From positions 1-64,000 of the forward strand of contig CAKTDC010000007.1 of NCBI GenBank assembly GCA_934541015.1: DNA of 64,000 bases, given 5' to 3'. Under the pieces are notes generated by a model that worked only from the letters and a program-made list of their open reading frames with translations, had not been told where the DNA came from and did no database searches. This DNA is from an uncultured Luteimonas sp. Lineage in GTDB: Bacteria > Pseudomonadota > Gammaproteobacteria > Xanthomonadales > Xanthomonadaceae. Below, one piece after another: positions 38,557 through 47,484 of the stretch (position 1 is its first letter; each line of letters starts with the position of its first letter). Made by a program: the position numbers and the translations under genes.

Positions 38557-39723
38557 TTATTGGGTGAGCTGGCCGGAGAAGGCTTGCTGGAGCAGAGATT
38601 GGCGGAGGCTGGTGAGATCTGTGAGGGTGGCTTCATAAGCAGCGCACAGGCGCGATGCGCGATCAAGAAGTTGCTCGGCATGAGCTGCGAATTCCTGCTG
38701 GACGGAGACAGGCGGAACGATGAAGGAGAGTTTCCTCAAATCCTTGATGTTGATCTGCATGAGTGCAGCACCATAGGTTTTGGCGGCTATCTGATCGCGG
38801 ATGAACTTCGACCGAAATTGGAAGTACGCAAATTCAGGAAGCACCTTGCCAGCCTTGAACCGGATCGGGACGATGCCGCGAGTGACATTGGCGCCTGTCA
38901 GTTCCTGCGCTGCGATAGAGACTTCTCCCGTACTGCCTCGAACGCACAATAAAAGTTCTCCGCCGACAAGCCGGGTGCGCGCATAGCCACTGGCACGGTC
39001 AGGGTCGATCTTCTTGAGTGACTCCGGGGTGATGACACGCTGCTTCAGATCGACGGGCCGAACGACAGGAAGCCCGCTTTCCACATCGTCGCCGGGCTGC
39101 ACGATGCCGTATGAAAGCGTGCAATCCGGATGAGCCACATCTTCCAGCGGAACCACATCAACTGAAGCAGCCAAGCCAAGGAAAAGACTATTCAGCGAGT
39201 TCGCAAGCAATTCCCGTGAGTCCGCAAGATTGGCCTCGGCATGGGCACGGGCGCGGTCGAGGGCGGCGAAGACTTGATCGAGGATCGCCACGATCCGCTT
39301 CTGCTCTTCCAAGGCAGGTAACGGGACTGGCAGGGCACTTATGTGTCGATAGTGCCGCGCATACCCAAGCGATGGGACCGGGTTCGCCTCAAGAAAGTAT
39401 CGAAGAAACGAGGCATCAAGAAAGTTCTTCGGTTTTAGAATTTTGACTCCGTCAGCCCCGACGACAAAGTCGAAGTCGACCAGCTTCAGCACTTGGGTAT
39501 GGTCACCAAACACCACGATGGGTTCATCGACATCGATCGCGTGCTGGTCATTGTTCCAGTAGCCGTTGATTAGACCCGCTTCTTGGGAGACAACAGGAAG
39601 CCTTCCATTCTCTAGGAAGTCTTTCTTAGGCACCTTGTACGGCACCACCACCTTCTCGATGCAGGACGACAGTGGTTTGGTCGGCCATTGGGAATGCCCC
39701 TGTGGCGCTAGCGCCGACCTCAC
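38557..39723 (-). CDS. hsdS: Type I restriction specificity subunit (HsdS)
   Basis: A 388-residue DNA-recognition subunit with two target-recognition halves separated by the conserved helical spacer LPALEEQKRIVAILDQVFAALDRARA (split here around 150) and ending in a second helix (VQQEFAAHAEQLLDRASRL ... SLLQQAFSGQL). The first recognition half is short and this region is AT-richer than the hsdM gene, as usual for HsdS. The start is a GTG at 39723 whose GTGA overlaps the hsdM stop, giving coupled M-S translation. Target sequence cannot be inferred. Confidence 0.93.
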   Translation of the reverse strand: MRSALAPQGHSQWPTKPLSSCIEKVVVPYKVPKKDFLENGRLPVVSQEAGLINGYWNNDQHAIDVDEPIVVFGDHTQVLKLVDFDFVVGADGVKILKPKNFLDASFLRYFLEANPVPSLGYARHYRHISALPVPLPALEEQKRIVAILDQVFAALDRARAHAEANLADSRELLANSLNSLFLGLAASVDVVPLEDVAHPDCTLSYGIVQPGDDVESGLPVVRPVDLKQRVITPESLKKIDPDRASGYARTRLVGGELLLCVRGSTGEVSIAAQELTGANVTRGIVPIRFKAGKVLPEFAYFQFRSKFIRDQIAAKTYGAALMQINIKDLRKLSFIVPPVSVQQEFAAHAEQLLDRASRLCAAYEATLTDLTSLRQSLLQQAFSGQLTQ

Positions 39724-41168
39724 AGCATCCCCCTCACCTCTTCCAAAATCCCCCGCGTCTCGTCATCCCGCGCCAGCATGTCGGCGATGATTTCCTCCGG
39801 ACTGCGCATCGGCGCCTGCTCCGGGGCGTGCGGGTTCTTCGCTGAAAGATCGCAGGTGGCCTCGTCGATATCGGCCACGTCCAGCGTCCAGCTCTTCGGC
39901 GTAGTCGGCTTCCTGGCCTGCAGCTCGACGAACTCCGCGAGATCCTCGTCATTGAGCGGATTGGTCTTGCCCAGGCTCCGGCCCGGGTCGAGCTGGTAGT
40001 ACCAGACCTTGCGGGTCGGCGCGCCGCGCTCGAAGAACAGCACCACCGTCTTCACCCCGGCGCCCTGGAAGGTGCCCTGCGGGCAGTCGAGCACGGTGTG
40101 CAGGTTGCAGGTGGTGAGCAGCTCGCGGCGCAGCTCGACGCTGGCGTTGTCGGTGTTGGAGAGGAAGGTGTTTTTGATGACCACGGCGGCGCGGCCGCCG
40201 GCCTTGAGCTTGCGGATGAAATGCTGCAGGAACAGGTAGGCGGTCTCGCCAGACTTGATCGGGAAGTTCTGCTGCACCTCCTTGCGCTCGCCGCCGCCGA
40301 AGGGTGGATTGGCCAGCACGATGTCGTGCAGATCCTTCTGCCGGTAGTCGCGCACGTTCTCCGCCAGGGTGTTGGTGTGGCGGATGTTGGGCGCGTCCAC
40401 GCCGTGCAGGATCATGTTCATCAGGCCCAGCACGTAGGCCAGGGACTTCTTCTCCTGGCCGTAGAAGGTCCTGGTCTGCAGCGTGTTCCACTGCTTGGCG
40501 GACAGCTTGTCGTTGTTGAGGTACTCGAACGCCTCGCACAGGAATCCTGCCGACCCGCAGGCGCCGTCGTAGATGGTCTCGCCGATTTCGGGCTTGACTA
40601 CCTGGATCATGGCGCGGATCAGCGGGCGCGGGGTGTAGTACTCGCCGCCGTTGCGCCCGGCGTTGCCCATGCGCTTGATGCGGGTTTCGTACAGGTCGGA
40701 GAGCTCGTGCTTGGCATCGGAGCTGCCGAAGTCGAGGGTGTCGATGAGCTCCAGCGCGTCACGCAAGGAGTAGCCGGAGCGGAAGCGGTTGGCGATCTCG
40801 GCGAAGACCTCGCCGATCTTGTATTCGATGGTGTCGGGGTCGTCGGTGGATTCGCGGAACGATTCCAGATACGGGAACAGCGCGTCGTTGACGAACTCGA
40901 TCAGGTCCTTGCCGGTAAGGGCGTTGGGGTCCGGCGTGCCGTCCTTCGTCTTCGGCGCGGCCCAGGTCTTCCACTGGAACTCGGGATCGATGACCGGCTC
41001 GTACGCCTGCCCCTTGAGCGCGGCCTCGTCGGCCCACTCGCGCTCCATGTCGTCCAGGTACTTGAGGAACAGCAGCCAGGAAGTCTGCTCGGCGTAGTCG
41101 AGCTCCGAGGCCAGGCCCTCGTCGTTGCGCATGACGCGGTCGAGGGAGTTGAAGGCGTTTTCGAACAT
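39720..41168 (-). CDS. hsdM: Type I DNA methyltransferase subunit (HsdM)
   Basis: A 482-residue N6-adenine methyltransferase. It has the N-terminal HsdM helical domain (FLKYLDDMEREWADEAALKG), the SAM-binding motif DGACGSAGF at residues 201-209 and the catalytic NPPF at 287-290. The ATG at 41168 gives the normal N-terminus MFENAFNSLDRVMRNDEGLA. The C-terminal end holds an unusually Asp/Glu-rich stretch before the GTGA coupling to hsdS. A degraded Fic gene lies directly upstream on the same strand, a common companion of type I operons. Confidence 0.95.
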   Translation of the reverse strand: MFENAFNSLDRVMRNDEGLASELDYAEQTSWLLFLKYLDDMEREWADEAALKGQAYEPVIDPEFQWKTWAAPKTKDGTPDPNALTGKDLIEFVNDALFPYLESFRESTDDPDTIEYKIGEVFAEIANRFRSGYSLRDALELIDTLDFGSSDAKHELSDLYETRIKRMGNAGRNGGEYYTPRPLIRAMIQVVKPEIGETIYDGACGSAGFLCEAFEYLNNDKLSAKQWNTLQTRTFYGQEKKSLAYVLGLMNMILHGVDAPNIRHTNTLAENVRDYRQKDLHDIVLANPPFGGGERKEVQQNFPIKSGETAYLFLQHFIRKLKAGGRAAVVIKNTFLSNTDNASVELRRELLTTCNLHTVLDCPQGTFQGAGVKTVVLFFERGAPTRKVWYYQLDPGRSLGKTNPLNDEDLAEFVELQARKPTTPKSWTLDVADIDEATCDLSAKNPHAPEQAPMRSPEEIIADMLARDDETRGILEEVRGML

Positions 41169-41246
41169 GGTGTCCCTTGGAGGTGCCGGCATGGAGATGG
41201 TATCGGGGCTGCCTGCGCCGCGGTATGGCTGCACGCCCGTTGCACA

Positions 41247-41691
41247 TCATCGTTCCCCGCCCGGGTCTGCAACGGCCGCCAGCACGCCGCGGGCGAGGTA
41301 TTGCCGGCCCCAGCTGCGGCCGGTGGTTTCCTCGATCAGGCCGCGGTAGTCGTCGTCGCGGTGGCGCTCGATGAACCCGGACAGGTACGGCAGCGGCTGC
41401 GAGAGCCGGCCGCGGCCGGCTTCCGGGACCTGGTAGTCGCCGGCGTCCATCCGCCCCTTTGCGGGCGCACTTGCTGTGCGCGCGGGTCTTTGAAAGAAAT
41501 CACGCTGATGCTTTCAAAGCGGGAAGCAGAATACGAGCGGGTCTGGCCTGGACGCCCGAGCCGGCACCGCCTTTCGCGGCGCGGGTTCGGGTGAGCTCGG
41601 CCAGCCGGCGGTTGGCTTCCACCAGCAGCCGGAAGATCGGGACGGTCTCGAACCGCCTGGGGTCCAGCGTGGACAGTGGAGGGAGGGGCAT
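41247..41691 (-). pseudogene. Remnant of a Fic-family gene (core deleted)
   Basis: Two separate minus-strand pieces resemble the ends of a Fic protein of the AMPylase-like group. From 41691 the frame reads MPLPPLSTLDPRRFETVPIF then RLLVEANRRLAELTRTRA, the usual N-terminal helix. From 41450 a second frame reads SQPLPYLSGFIERHRDDDY then RGLIEETTGRSWGRQYLARG, like the C-terminal 'PVLYLSxYIxxxKxDYYxLL' region. The central core with HPFxxGNGR is absent. Near the break lies an inverted repeat, CTTTGAAAG (41488) and CTTTCAAAG (41511). Identified by eye, so moderate confidence. Confidence 0.5.
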
Positions 41692-41947
41692 CCCGGCGCC
41701 TCATGGCCAGGAATCCGGAATTTTCATACACGTCGCTGACGACGTGCACAAATTATCGGTTTTTTTGTGCATGTCCAAGGCCCGCGCCGTTGAGAAACTC
41801 CGAACACCCGCCTTGGATCGTCGTGTCCGCTTCTGCGGGGATGGCGGGGACGCGGGGAGGCCAGCGCCGCCCGTCTGATGGCGTGTGGCTGCCGGGACGC
41901 GATGTGATCCACATCCGGGCCACGAGGGGCAGGGCGCTTTGCGTTCT

Positions 41948-41964
41948 ATAACGGAACCCGTTAT
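41948..41964. promoter_or_regulatory. Inverted repeat ATAACGG-aac-CCGTTAT before higB
   Basis: Perfect 7-bp arms with a 3-bp spacer, ending 9 bp before the higB start. Likely the operator bound by the HigA antitoxin. The sequence around it is AT-richer than the surroundings. Confidence 0.75.
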
Positions 41965-41973
41965 GATTGCCTG

Positions 41974-42255
41974 GTGATCCGGGACTTCTCCGACAAGGAA
42001 GCCGCGAACATCTGGAAAGGAACCCCTGCCCGGCGGTTGCCTGCGGGTATCCAGACGGTGGCCAGGCGCAAGCTGCGCATGCTCAACAGCGCCGTCACCC
42101 TGGACGACCTCCGGATTCCTCCGGGCAACCGGCTGGAAGCCCTGAAGGGCAGCCGGCATGGACAGCACAGCATCCGGATCAACGAGCAATGGCGCATTTG
42201 CTTCCACTGGAAGGATGGCGACGCCTACGGCGTGGAAATCGTCGATTACCACTGA
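41974..42255 (+). CDS. higB: HigB/RelE-superfamily toxin
   Basis: A 93-residue toxin of the HigB (plasmid maintenance killer) family, ribosome-dependent mRNA interferases. It reads DFSDKEAANIWKGTPARRLP, then the conserved ARRKLRMLNSA, LRIPPGNRLEALKG and the C-terminal NEQWRICFHW strand. The start is a GTG at 41974; no in-frame ATG exists upstream. Toxin-first order with higA 17 bp downstream is typical for HigBA. Confidence 0.93.
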   Translation: MIRDFSDKEAANIWKGTPARRLPAGIQTVARRKLRMLNSAVTLDDLRIPPGNRLEALKGSRHGQHSIRINEQWRICFHWKDGDAYGVEIVDYH

Positions 42256-42272
42256 GGCCTGGAAGCGTTCCG

Positions 42273-42566
42273 ATGAAGAAGACCCTGCCCAATATCCACC
42301 CCGGCGAAGTGCTCAAACAGGAGTTCCTCGATCCCATGGGGATCAGCCAGAACGCGGTGGCGCGCGCGGCGGGCGTGCCGCCGCGCCGGATCAACGAGAT
42401 CGTGCTCGGAAAGCGCGGGATCAGCGCCGATACTGCGGTTCGCCTGGCCGCGGTTTTCGGCACCAGCGAGCGCTTCTGGCTGGGCCTGCAGGCGGACTAC
42501 GACCTGGAGGAAGCGCATCGTGCGTTGGGCGATGCGGCACTGCGAATCGAGCGGCTGGCGGCGTAG
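42273..42566 (+). CDS. higA: HigA antitoxin (XRE family)
   Basis: A 97-residue helix-turn-helix antitoxin. It opens with the HigA signature NIHPGEVLKQEFLDPMGISQ and has the HTH GISQNAVARAAGVPPRRINEI (about 24-44), then FWLGLQADYDLEEAHR. It represses the higBA promoter and neutralises HigB. Its start ATG at 42273 has GGAAGCG upstream. Followed by a dispersed palindromic repeat before convergent oleA. Confidence 0.94.
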   Translation: MKKTLPNIHPGEVLKQEFLDPMGISQNAVARAAGVPPRRINEIVLGKRGISADTAVRLAAVFGTSERFWLGLQADYDLEEAHRALGDAALRIERLAA

Positions 42567-42616
42567 GCCGCGTTCCACCCCGGCCTGGTGTGCTGTCCCG
42601 TAAGAAAAATTCTTCC

Positions 42617-42728
42617 GTCATCCCCGCGCAGGCGGGGATCCAGCGACTTGCAACGTGTTGAAAGCAAAGGCAGTGGATGAGCGGACATTCGTCCGCTGCA
42701 GAGCGCTTCCCGCCTTCGCGGGAATGAC
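42617..42728. repeat. Palindromic GTCATCCCCGCG repeat between higA and oleA
   Basis: GTCATCCCCGCGCAGGCGGG at the left and GCCTTCGCGGGAATGAC at the right face each other over 112 bp, with an inner CAGYGG/CCGCTG hairpin. It lies between two convergent genes and may fold as a bidirectional transcript end. Confidence 0.8.
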
Positions 42729-42755
42729 GAGTTGTGCAGAGCTTCCCTTACGGTG

Positions 42756-43775
42756 TCACCACACCACTTCGGCCATCGAGCAGTTCAGGCCCGAGCCGAT
42801 GCCGAGCAGGGCGACCCGGTCGCCCTTCTTGAGGCGGCCCATCTCGCGCAGCTTGCTGAGCACGATCGGCACCGATGCCGGCCCGATGTTGCCATGTTCG
42901 CCGAAGATCGTCAGGACCTTCTTGGGGTCGATGCCGATGGCGCGGGTGAAGGCGGCGGTGTGGACCTTGCTGACCTGGTGGATGACGAACTGGTCGAGCT
43001 CGTCCACCACCCAGCCCAGGGCCTGCTTGGCGGCGCCGAAGGTCTTCTGCGAGAGCTTGATGCCCTCGATCAGCAGCAGGCGGGTGTCGGTGACCATGCC
43101 GTCGAGGTTGCCGCGGCAGAGCTTGTTCCACTCGGTCGCGGCGCGGGTGACGCCGCCCTTGTAGCGCGGGGCGCCCGGGGCCAGCTCGGTGCGGGCCAGG
43201 ACCATGGCGGCGGCGCCCGAGCCGAGGGTGAGGGTGGCCAGCTCGTTGCGGAACTGCTCCTCGGTGGTGTCGGCGCTGGTCAGGCGCTCGAGGGTCTTCT
43301 GGTAGGCCAGGTCGGCGGTTTCGCCGTCCACGATCAGGGCGTAGTCGATCTCGCCGCGCTCGATCATGCGGCTGGCGATGTCCATGCCGTTGATGAAGGC
43401 CAGGCAGGCGTTGGCCACGTCGAAGTTCTGGCAGGTGTCGGGCAGGCCGAGGTTGCCGCTGACGATCGAGGCCGTGGACGGCTCCAGGTAGTCGCGGCTG
43501 ACCGAGGTGTTGACCAGCAGGCCGACCTTGTCCGGATCGATGCCGGCGTCGGCCAGGGCCTTGACCCCGGCCAGGGTGGCGACGTCGGAGGCCTGCACGC
43601 TCTCGTCTTCCCACAGGTAGCGCGAGTGGATGCCGGCGATGCCGCCGAGCACGTCGGTCTTGATGCCGAGGCGGTCGAGGGTCGGCTTGAGCCGGGCGTT
43701 GATCTCCGCCGAGGACAAGCGGCGTGGCGCATCGATATGGGCCAGACCGGCAATGGCGACGTGTTGGAAGAGCAT
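42756..43775 (-). CDS. oleA: OleA, acyl-CoA head-to-head condensing thiolase
   Basis: A 339-residue thiolase-fold enzyme that joins two fatty acyl-CoAs to a 2-alkyl-3-ketoacid, the first step of olefin biosynthesis. The active cysteine is Cys124 in DVANACLAFINGMD, the base is Glu98 in RDYLEPSTAS, the His is in FVIHQVSKVHTAAF, and the Asn in GEHGNIGPAS; these match the Xanthomonas enzyme with a constant offset. The ATG at 43775 gives MLFQHVAIAGLAHIDAP, as in relatives; an upstream ATG (43808) adds eleven unlikely residues. It is about 20 kb from oleB, with the restriction/toxin-antitoxin island between, and divergent from a flavin oxidoreductase. Confidence 0.96.
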   Translation of the reverse strand: MLFQHVAIAGLAHIDAPRRLSSAEINARLKPTLDRLGIKTDVLGGIAGIHSRYLWEDESVQASDVATLAGVKALADAGIDPDKVGLLVNTSVSRDYLEPSTASIVSGNLGLPDTCQNFDVANACLAFINGMDIASRMIERGEIDYALIVDGETADLAYQKTLERLTSADTTEEQFRNELATLTLGSGAAAMVLARTELAPGAPRYKGGVTRAATEWNKLCRGNLDGMVTDTRLLLIEGIKLSQKTFGAAKQALGWVVDELDQFVIHQVSKVHTAAFTRAIGIDPKKVLTIFGEHGNIGPASVPIVLSKLREMGRLKKGDRVALLGIGSGLNCSMAEVVW

Positions 43776-43930
43776 TGGCTGCTGCCGGGTTGCGAAAGGG
43801 AGCCGCATAGGGTACCGGGTTCCGGACGCTGGCGCATGTCCGGGGGCTGTCCGGGCGGCGGCCGGGCCGGGCCGGGGGGCGCCTACAATGGCCGGAGGGC
43901 GGCGCCGGGCGCCGCGGGGCGGGAGCGGGC

Positions 43931-45544
43931 ATGGGCGGTGGCGGCCAGGACGTGCTGATCGTCGGCGGGGGCCACAACGGCCTGGTCTGCGCCGCCTACC
44001 TGGCCGCGGCCGGGCTGCGGGTGACGGTGCTGGAGCGCCGGCACCTGGTGGGCGGCGCGGCGGTGACCGAGGAGTTCCACCCCGGTTTCCGCAACTCGGT
44101 GGCCAGCTACACGGTGAGCCTGCTCAACCCGCGGGTGATCGCCGACCTGCGCCTGGCCGAACACGGGCTGCGGGTGGTGGAGCGGCCGTTTTCCAACTTC
44201 CTGCCGCTGCCGGACGGGCGCGGGTTCCGCCTGGGCGGCGGGGACGGGTTGGCCGAGGTGGCGCGCTGGTCGGCGCGCGACGCCGAGCGCCTGCCCGCGT
44301 ACTACGCCATGCTCGAGCGCGTGGTGGCGGTGCTGCGCCAGCTGATGGACCGCGCCCCGCCCAACCTGGGAGGGCCGATGGGACTCGCCGACTGGCTGGC
44401 CTCGTACGACGCGGCGAAGCGGCTGGGCAGCCTGGACCTGCGCGGGCGGCGCGACCTGCTGGACCTGTTCACCAGGTCCGCCGGCGATCTGCTCGACGAC
44501 TGGTTCGAATCCGGGCCGCTGAAGGCGGCGCTGGGCTGGGATTCGGTGGTCGGCAATTTCGCCAGCCCGTACACGCCCGGGTCGGCCTACGTGCTGCTGC
44601 ACCACGTGTTCGGCGAGGTCAACGGCAAGCAGGGCGTCTGGGGCCACGCCATTGGCGGCATGGGCGCGATCACCGCGGCGATGGCGGCCGAATGCGCGGC
44701 GCGCGGGGTGCGCATCGAGACCGGTGCGGCGGTGGCGCAGGTGCTGGTGGAGGGCGGGCGCGCGACCGGGGTGGCGCTGGAGGACGGGCGCGAGCTGCGC
44801 GCGCGGGTGGTCGCCTCCAACCTCAACCCGAAGCTGCTCTACACCCGGCTGCTGGCGGGCGAACACCTCGACGACGACACCGCGCAGCGCATCGGGCGCT
44901 ACCGCTGCGGCTCGGGCACCTTCCGCATGAACGTGGCGCTGTCGGAGCTGCCCGACTTCACCGCCGCGCCGGGCACGGCGCTGCAGCCGCACCACCAGAG
45001 CGGGATCCTGGTGGGGCATTCGCTGCAGTACTTCGAGCAGGCCTGGTTCGACGCGAAATCGAAGGCGCACAACGCCGGCTGGGCGCGTGCGCCGATCGTG
45101 GAGCTGGTGATCTCGTCCACGCTCGACGACACCCTGGCGCCGCCCGGGCGGCACGTGGCCAGCCTGTTCTGCCAGCACGTGCATCCGCAGGTCGACGGCG
45201 GCTGGGACGCGCACCGCGAGACGGTGGCGAAGCTGATGATCGATACCGTCGACGCGGTGGCGCCCAACTTCGCGCGCAGCGTGCTGGGCTACGAGGCGCT
45301 GTCGCCGCTGGACCTGGAGCGGCGCTTCGGGCTGGTCGGCGGCGACATCTTCCACGGCGCGCTGGGCCTGGACCAGCTGTTCTCGGCGCGGCCGCTGCTC
45401 GGGCAGGGCCGCTACCGCGGCGCCGTGCCCGGGCTGTACCTGTGCGGCTCGGGCAGCCACCCCGGCGGCGGCGTGACCGGCCTGCCCGGGCGCAACGCCG
45501 CACGCGAGATCCTGCGCGACCTGGGGCGCCGGCCCAGGCCCTGA
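43931..45544 (+). CDS. FAD-dependent oxidoreductase, phytoene-desaturase/PYROXD2-like
   Basis: A 537-residue flavoprotein. The N-terminal dinucleotide fold has VLIVGGGHNGLVCAAYLAAA (residues about 8-27) and the substrate-domain end has the second FAD motif LYLCGSGSHPGGGVTGLPGRNAAREI. The overall layout is that of CrtI-type desaturases and the PYROXD2 group, but no carotenoid gene is nearby, so the substrate is unknown. It is divergent from oleA across 155 bp and 62 bp upstream of an amine-oxidase-like gene. Confidence 0.88.
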   Translation: MGGGGQDVLIVGGGHNGLVCAAYLAAAGLRVTVLERRHLVGGAAVTEEFHPGFRNSVASYTVSLLNPRVIADLRLAEHGLRVVERPFSNFLPLPDGRGFRLGGGDGLAEVARWSARDAERLPAYYAMLERVVAVLRQLMDRAPPNLGGPMGLADWLASYDAAKRLGSLDLRGRRDLLDLFTRSAGDLLDDWFESGPLKAALGWDSVVGNFASPYTPGSAYVLLHHVFGEVNGKQGVWGHAIGGMGAITAAMAAECAARGVRIETGAAVAQVLVEGGRATGVALEDGRELRARVVASNLNPKLLYTRLLAGEHLDDDTAQRIGRYRCGSGTFRMNVALSELPDFTAAPGTALQPHHQSGILVGHSLQYFEQAWFDAKSKAHNAGWARAPIVELVISSTLDDTLAPPGRHVASLFCQHVHPQVDGGWDAHRETVAKLMIDTVDAVAPNFARSVLGYEALSPLDLERRFGLVGGDIFHGALGLDQLFSARPLLGQGRYRGAVPGLYLCGSGSHPGGGVTGLPGRNAAREILRDLGRRPRP

Positions 45545-45606
45545 CCTGCCGCCGCCGCGGCCGACGTTGGTCCGGAGGACTTCCGGGGAATCCACAGGAC
45601 CACGCC

Positions 45607-47340
45607 ATGGCACGCACGCCCCTGTTCCACCTGCTGCAGCGCTCGATGCGGATCGCGCGTGCGGCGCTGCGTTCGGATGCGCCGCTGGACGAGTTCTGCC
45701 AGCAGGGCGCCGAGCGCCGTATCGACCTGCGCCGCCGGCGCTTGCTGCAGGGCTCCGGCGCCGGGCTGGTGCTGGCCGGCTGCGGCACGCCGATGCGCCG
45801 GGCGTCGCCGCCGGGGAGCGAGGTGGCCATCGTTGGCGCGGGCATCGCCGGGCTGACCGCCGCGTGGCGGCTGCGCCAGGCGGGGGTGCCGGTGCGCGTG
45901 TACGAGGCGCAGACCCGCATCGGCGGGCGCATGCTGAGCCTGCGCGGGCATTTCGCCGACGACCAGGTGATCGAACTGGGCGGCGAGCTGATCGACAGCC
46001 ACCACCTGCGCATCCGCGCACTGGCGGCCGAGCTGGGCCTGGTGCTGGACGACCTGCTCGACGGCGATGCCGATGCCGACACCTGGTTCTTCGACGGTCG
46101 CCGCATCGGCGAACGCGAACTCGTCGAGGCCTTCGTGCCGGTGGCCGCCGCGATCGAGCGCGACCTGGCGCTGATGGGCGAGGACGAGATGACCTACCAC
46201 GGCGCATCGCCGGAGACGTTCGCGCACGTCAAGGCGTTCGATGCGATGTCGATCGCGCAGTGGTTCGACCGCAACGGCGTGTCGGGCTGGCTGCGCAAGC
46301 TGCTGGACGTGGCCTACACCACCGAGATGGGGCTGGAGATCGACCAGCAGTCGGCGCTGAACTTCATCACCTTCATCGGCACCGACCCGGAGAAGTTCCA
46401 CGTCTTCGGCGAGAGCGACGAGCGCTTCCACGTGCGCGGCGGCAACGACCTGGTGGTGCAGGGTCTTGCGGAGAAGGTGGCCGATGCGATCGAGATCTCC
46501 AGCGTGCTCGAATCGCTGCGCGCGCAGGGCGACGGCTACGTGCTCGGCTTCCGCCGCGACGGCGCCAGCCGCGAGGTGCGCGCCGACCAGGTGATCCTGG
46601 CGCTGCCGTTCACCCTGCTGCGCAAGGTGCGGCTGGACCTCGAGCTGCCGGCGGTGAAGCGGCGCGCGATCGAGACCATGGCCTACGGCAGCAACGCCAA
46701 GCTGATGATCGGCTACGACCGGCGGGTGTGGCGCGCGCAGGGCGCCAACGGTGCGTCGATGAGCGACCTGTCGTACCAGACCACCTGGGAGACGTCGCGC
46801 AAGCAGGCCGGCCGCGCGGGCGTGCTGACCAACTTCACCGGCGGCCGGCATGGCGTCGAGATCGGGCAGGGCACGCCTGCGGCGCAGGCAGCGGCGGCGA
46901 CGGCCGCACTCGAGCGCGTGTTTCCCGGCGTGGGCGCGGCCCGCGCGGGCATGCGCGAGGCCCGCTTCCACTGGCCGTCGAACCCCTGGGTGCTGGGCAG
47001 CTACGCCTGCTACCGCCCGGGCGACTGGGCGGGTTTCCTCGGCGCCGAGGGCGAATCGGTGGGCGGGCTGCACTTCGCCGGCGAGCACACTTCGCTGGAA
47101 GCGCAGGGCTTCATGGAGGGCGGCTGCGAATCGGGCGAAGCGGCAGCGCGCGCGGTGCTGGCGGCGATGGGCGTGCGCCCGCTGCGGATAGCCGGGATGC
47201 CCGGTGTGCCGCCGTCGGGCGTCGCCGGGGCGCCTGGCGCAGGGGCGTCGGGAGTTGCCGGGGCGTCCGCCGCGCGACCGCCCGGTGCTGCCGCGAAGGG
47301 CAAGCGGCGCAACGGATCCCTGCGCCCCGTGGTCGCCTGA
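45607..47340 (+). CDS. Tat-exported flavin amine oxidase-like lipoprotein
   Basis: A 577-residue flavin monoamine-oxidase-family enzyme. A twin-arginine signal (DLRRRRLLQGSGAGLVLAGC, about 40-59) ends in a lipobox-like LAGC, so it should be folded in the cytoplasm and anchored outside. FAD motifs: VAIVGAGIAGLTAAWRLRQA (about 73-92) and GLHFAGEHTSLEAQGFMEGG near the end. The catalytic Lys of classic MAO lies in NAKLMIGYD. The last 50 residues are a low-complexity Gly/Ala/Pro tail with repeated GVAGAxGA units ending in a basic KGKRRNGS. A strong terminator follows. The ATG at 45607 is the first in the Tat-bearing frame. Confidence 0.87.
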   Translation: MARTPLFHLLQRSMRIARAALRSDAPLDEFCQQGAERRIDLRRRRLLQGSGAGLVLAGCGTPMRRASPPGSEVAIVGAGIAGLTAAWRLRQAGVPVRVYEAQTRIGGRMLSLRGHFADDQVIELGGELIDSHHLRIRALAAELGLVLDDLLDGDADADTWFFDGRRIGERELVEAFVPVAAAIERDLALMGEDEMTYHGASPETFAHVKAFDAMSIAQWFDRNGVSGWLRKLLDVAYTTEMGLEIDQQSALNFITFIGTDPEKFHVFGESDERFHVRGGNDLVVQGLAEKVADAIEISSVLESLRAQGDGYVLGFRRDGASREVRADQVILALPFTLLRKVRLDLELPAVKRRAIETMAYGSNAKLMIGYDRRVWRAQGANGASMSDLSYQTTWETSRKQAGRAGVLTNFTGGRHGVEIGQGTPAAQAAAATAALERVFPGVGAARAGMREARFHWPSNPWVLGSYACYRPGDWAGFLGAEGESVGGLHFAGEHTSLEAQGFMEGGCESGEAAARAVLAAMGVRPLRIAGMPGVPPSGVAGAPGAGASGVAGASAARPPGAAAKGKRRNGSLRPVVA

Positions 47341-47446
47341 GTGGTGCCGTGCTTTTTGAACTGACCGGTATCGTTTTGCGCTGCAGCGTGCATTCCACGT
47401 AACGAATCATTCACGATGTCCCTGCACCCGACGTGGGGGAGGGAGC

Positions 47447-47484
47447 AAAGCCCGCTGGCAGGCAACTGCAAGCGGGCTTTTTTA
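47447..47484 (+). terminator. Rho-independent terminator after the amine oxidase gene
   Basis: A perfect 10-bp stem AAAGCCCGCT / AGCGGGCTTT with a 14-nt loop, followed by TTTTA. It ends the plus-strand unit of the two flavoproteins; the inverted orientation could also work for minus-strand transcripts because the left arm begins AAA. Confidence 0.85.

Noticed and set aside
43630..47340. A single 1236-codon plus-strand frame covering oleA, the flavoprotein and the amine oxidase
   Set aside because: Only its last 577 codons (from 45607) are a real protein; the rest is antisense or out of frame relative to two well-supported genes.
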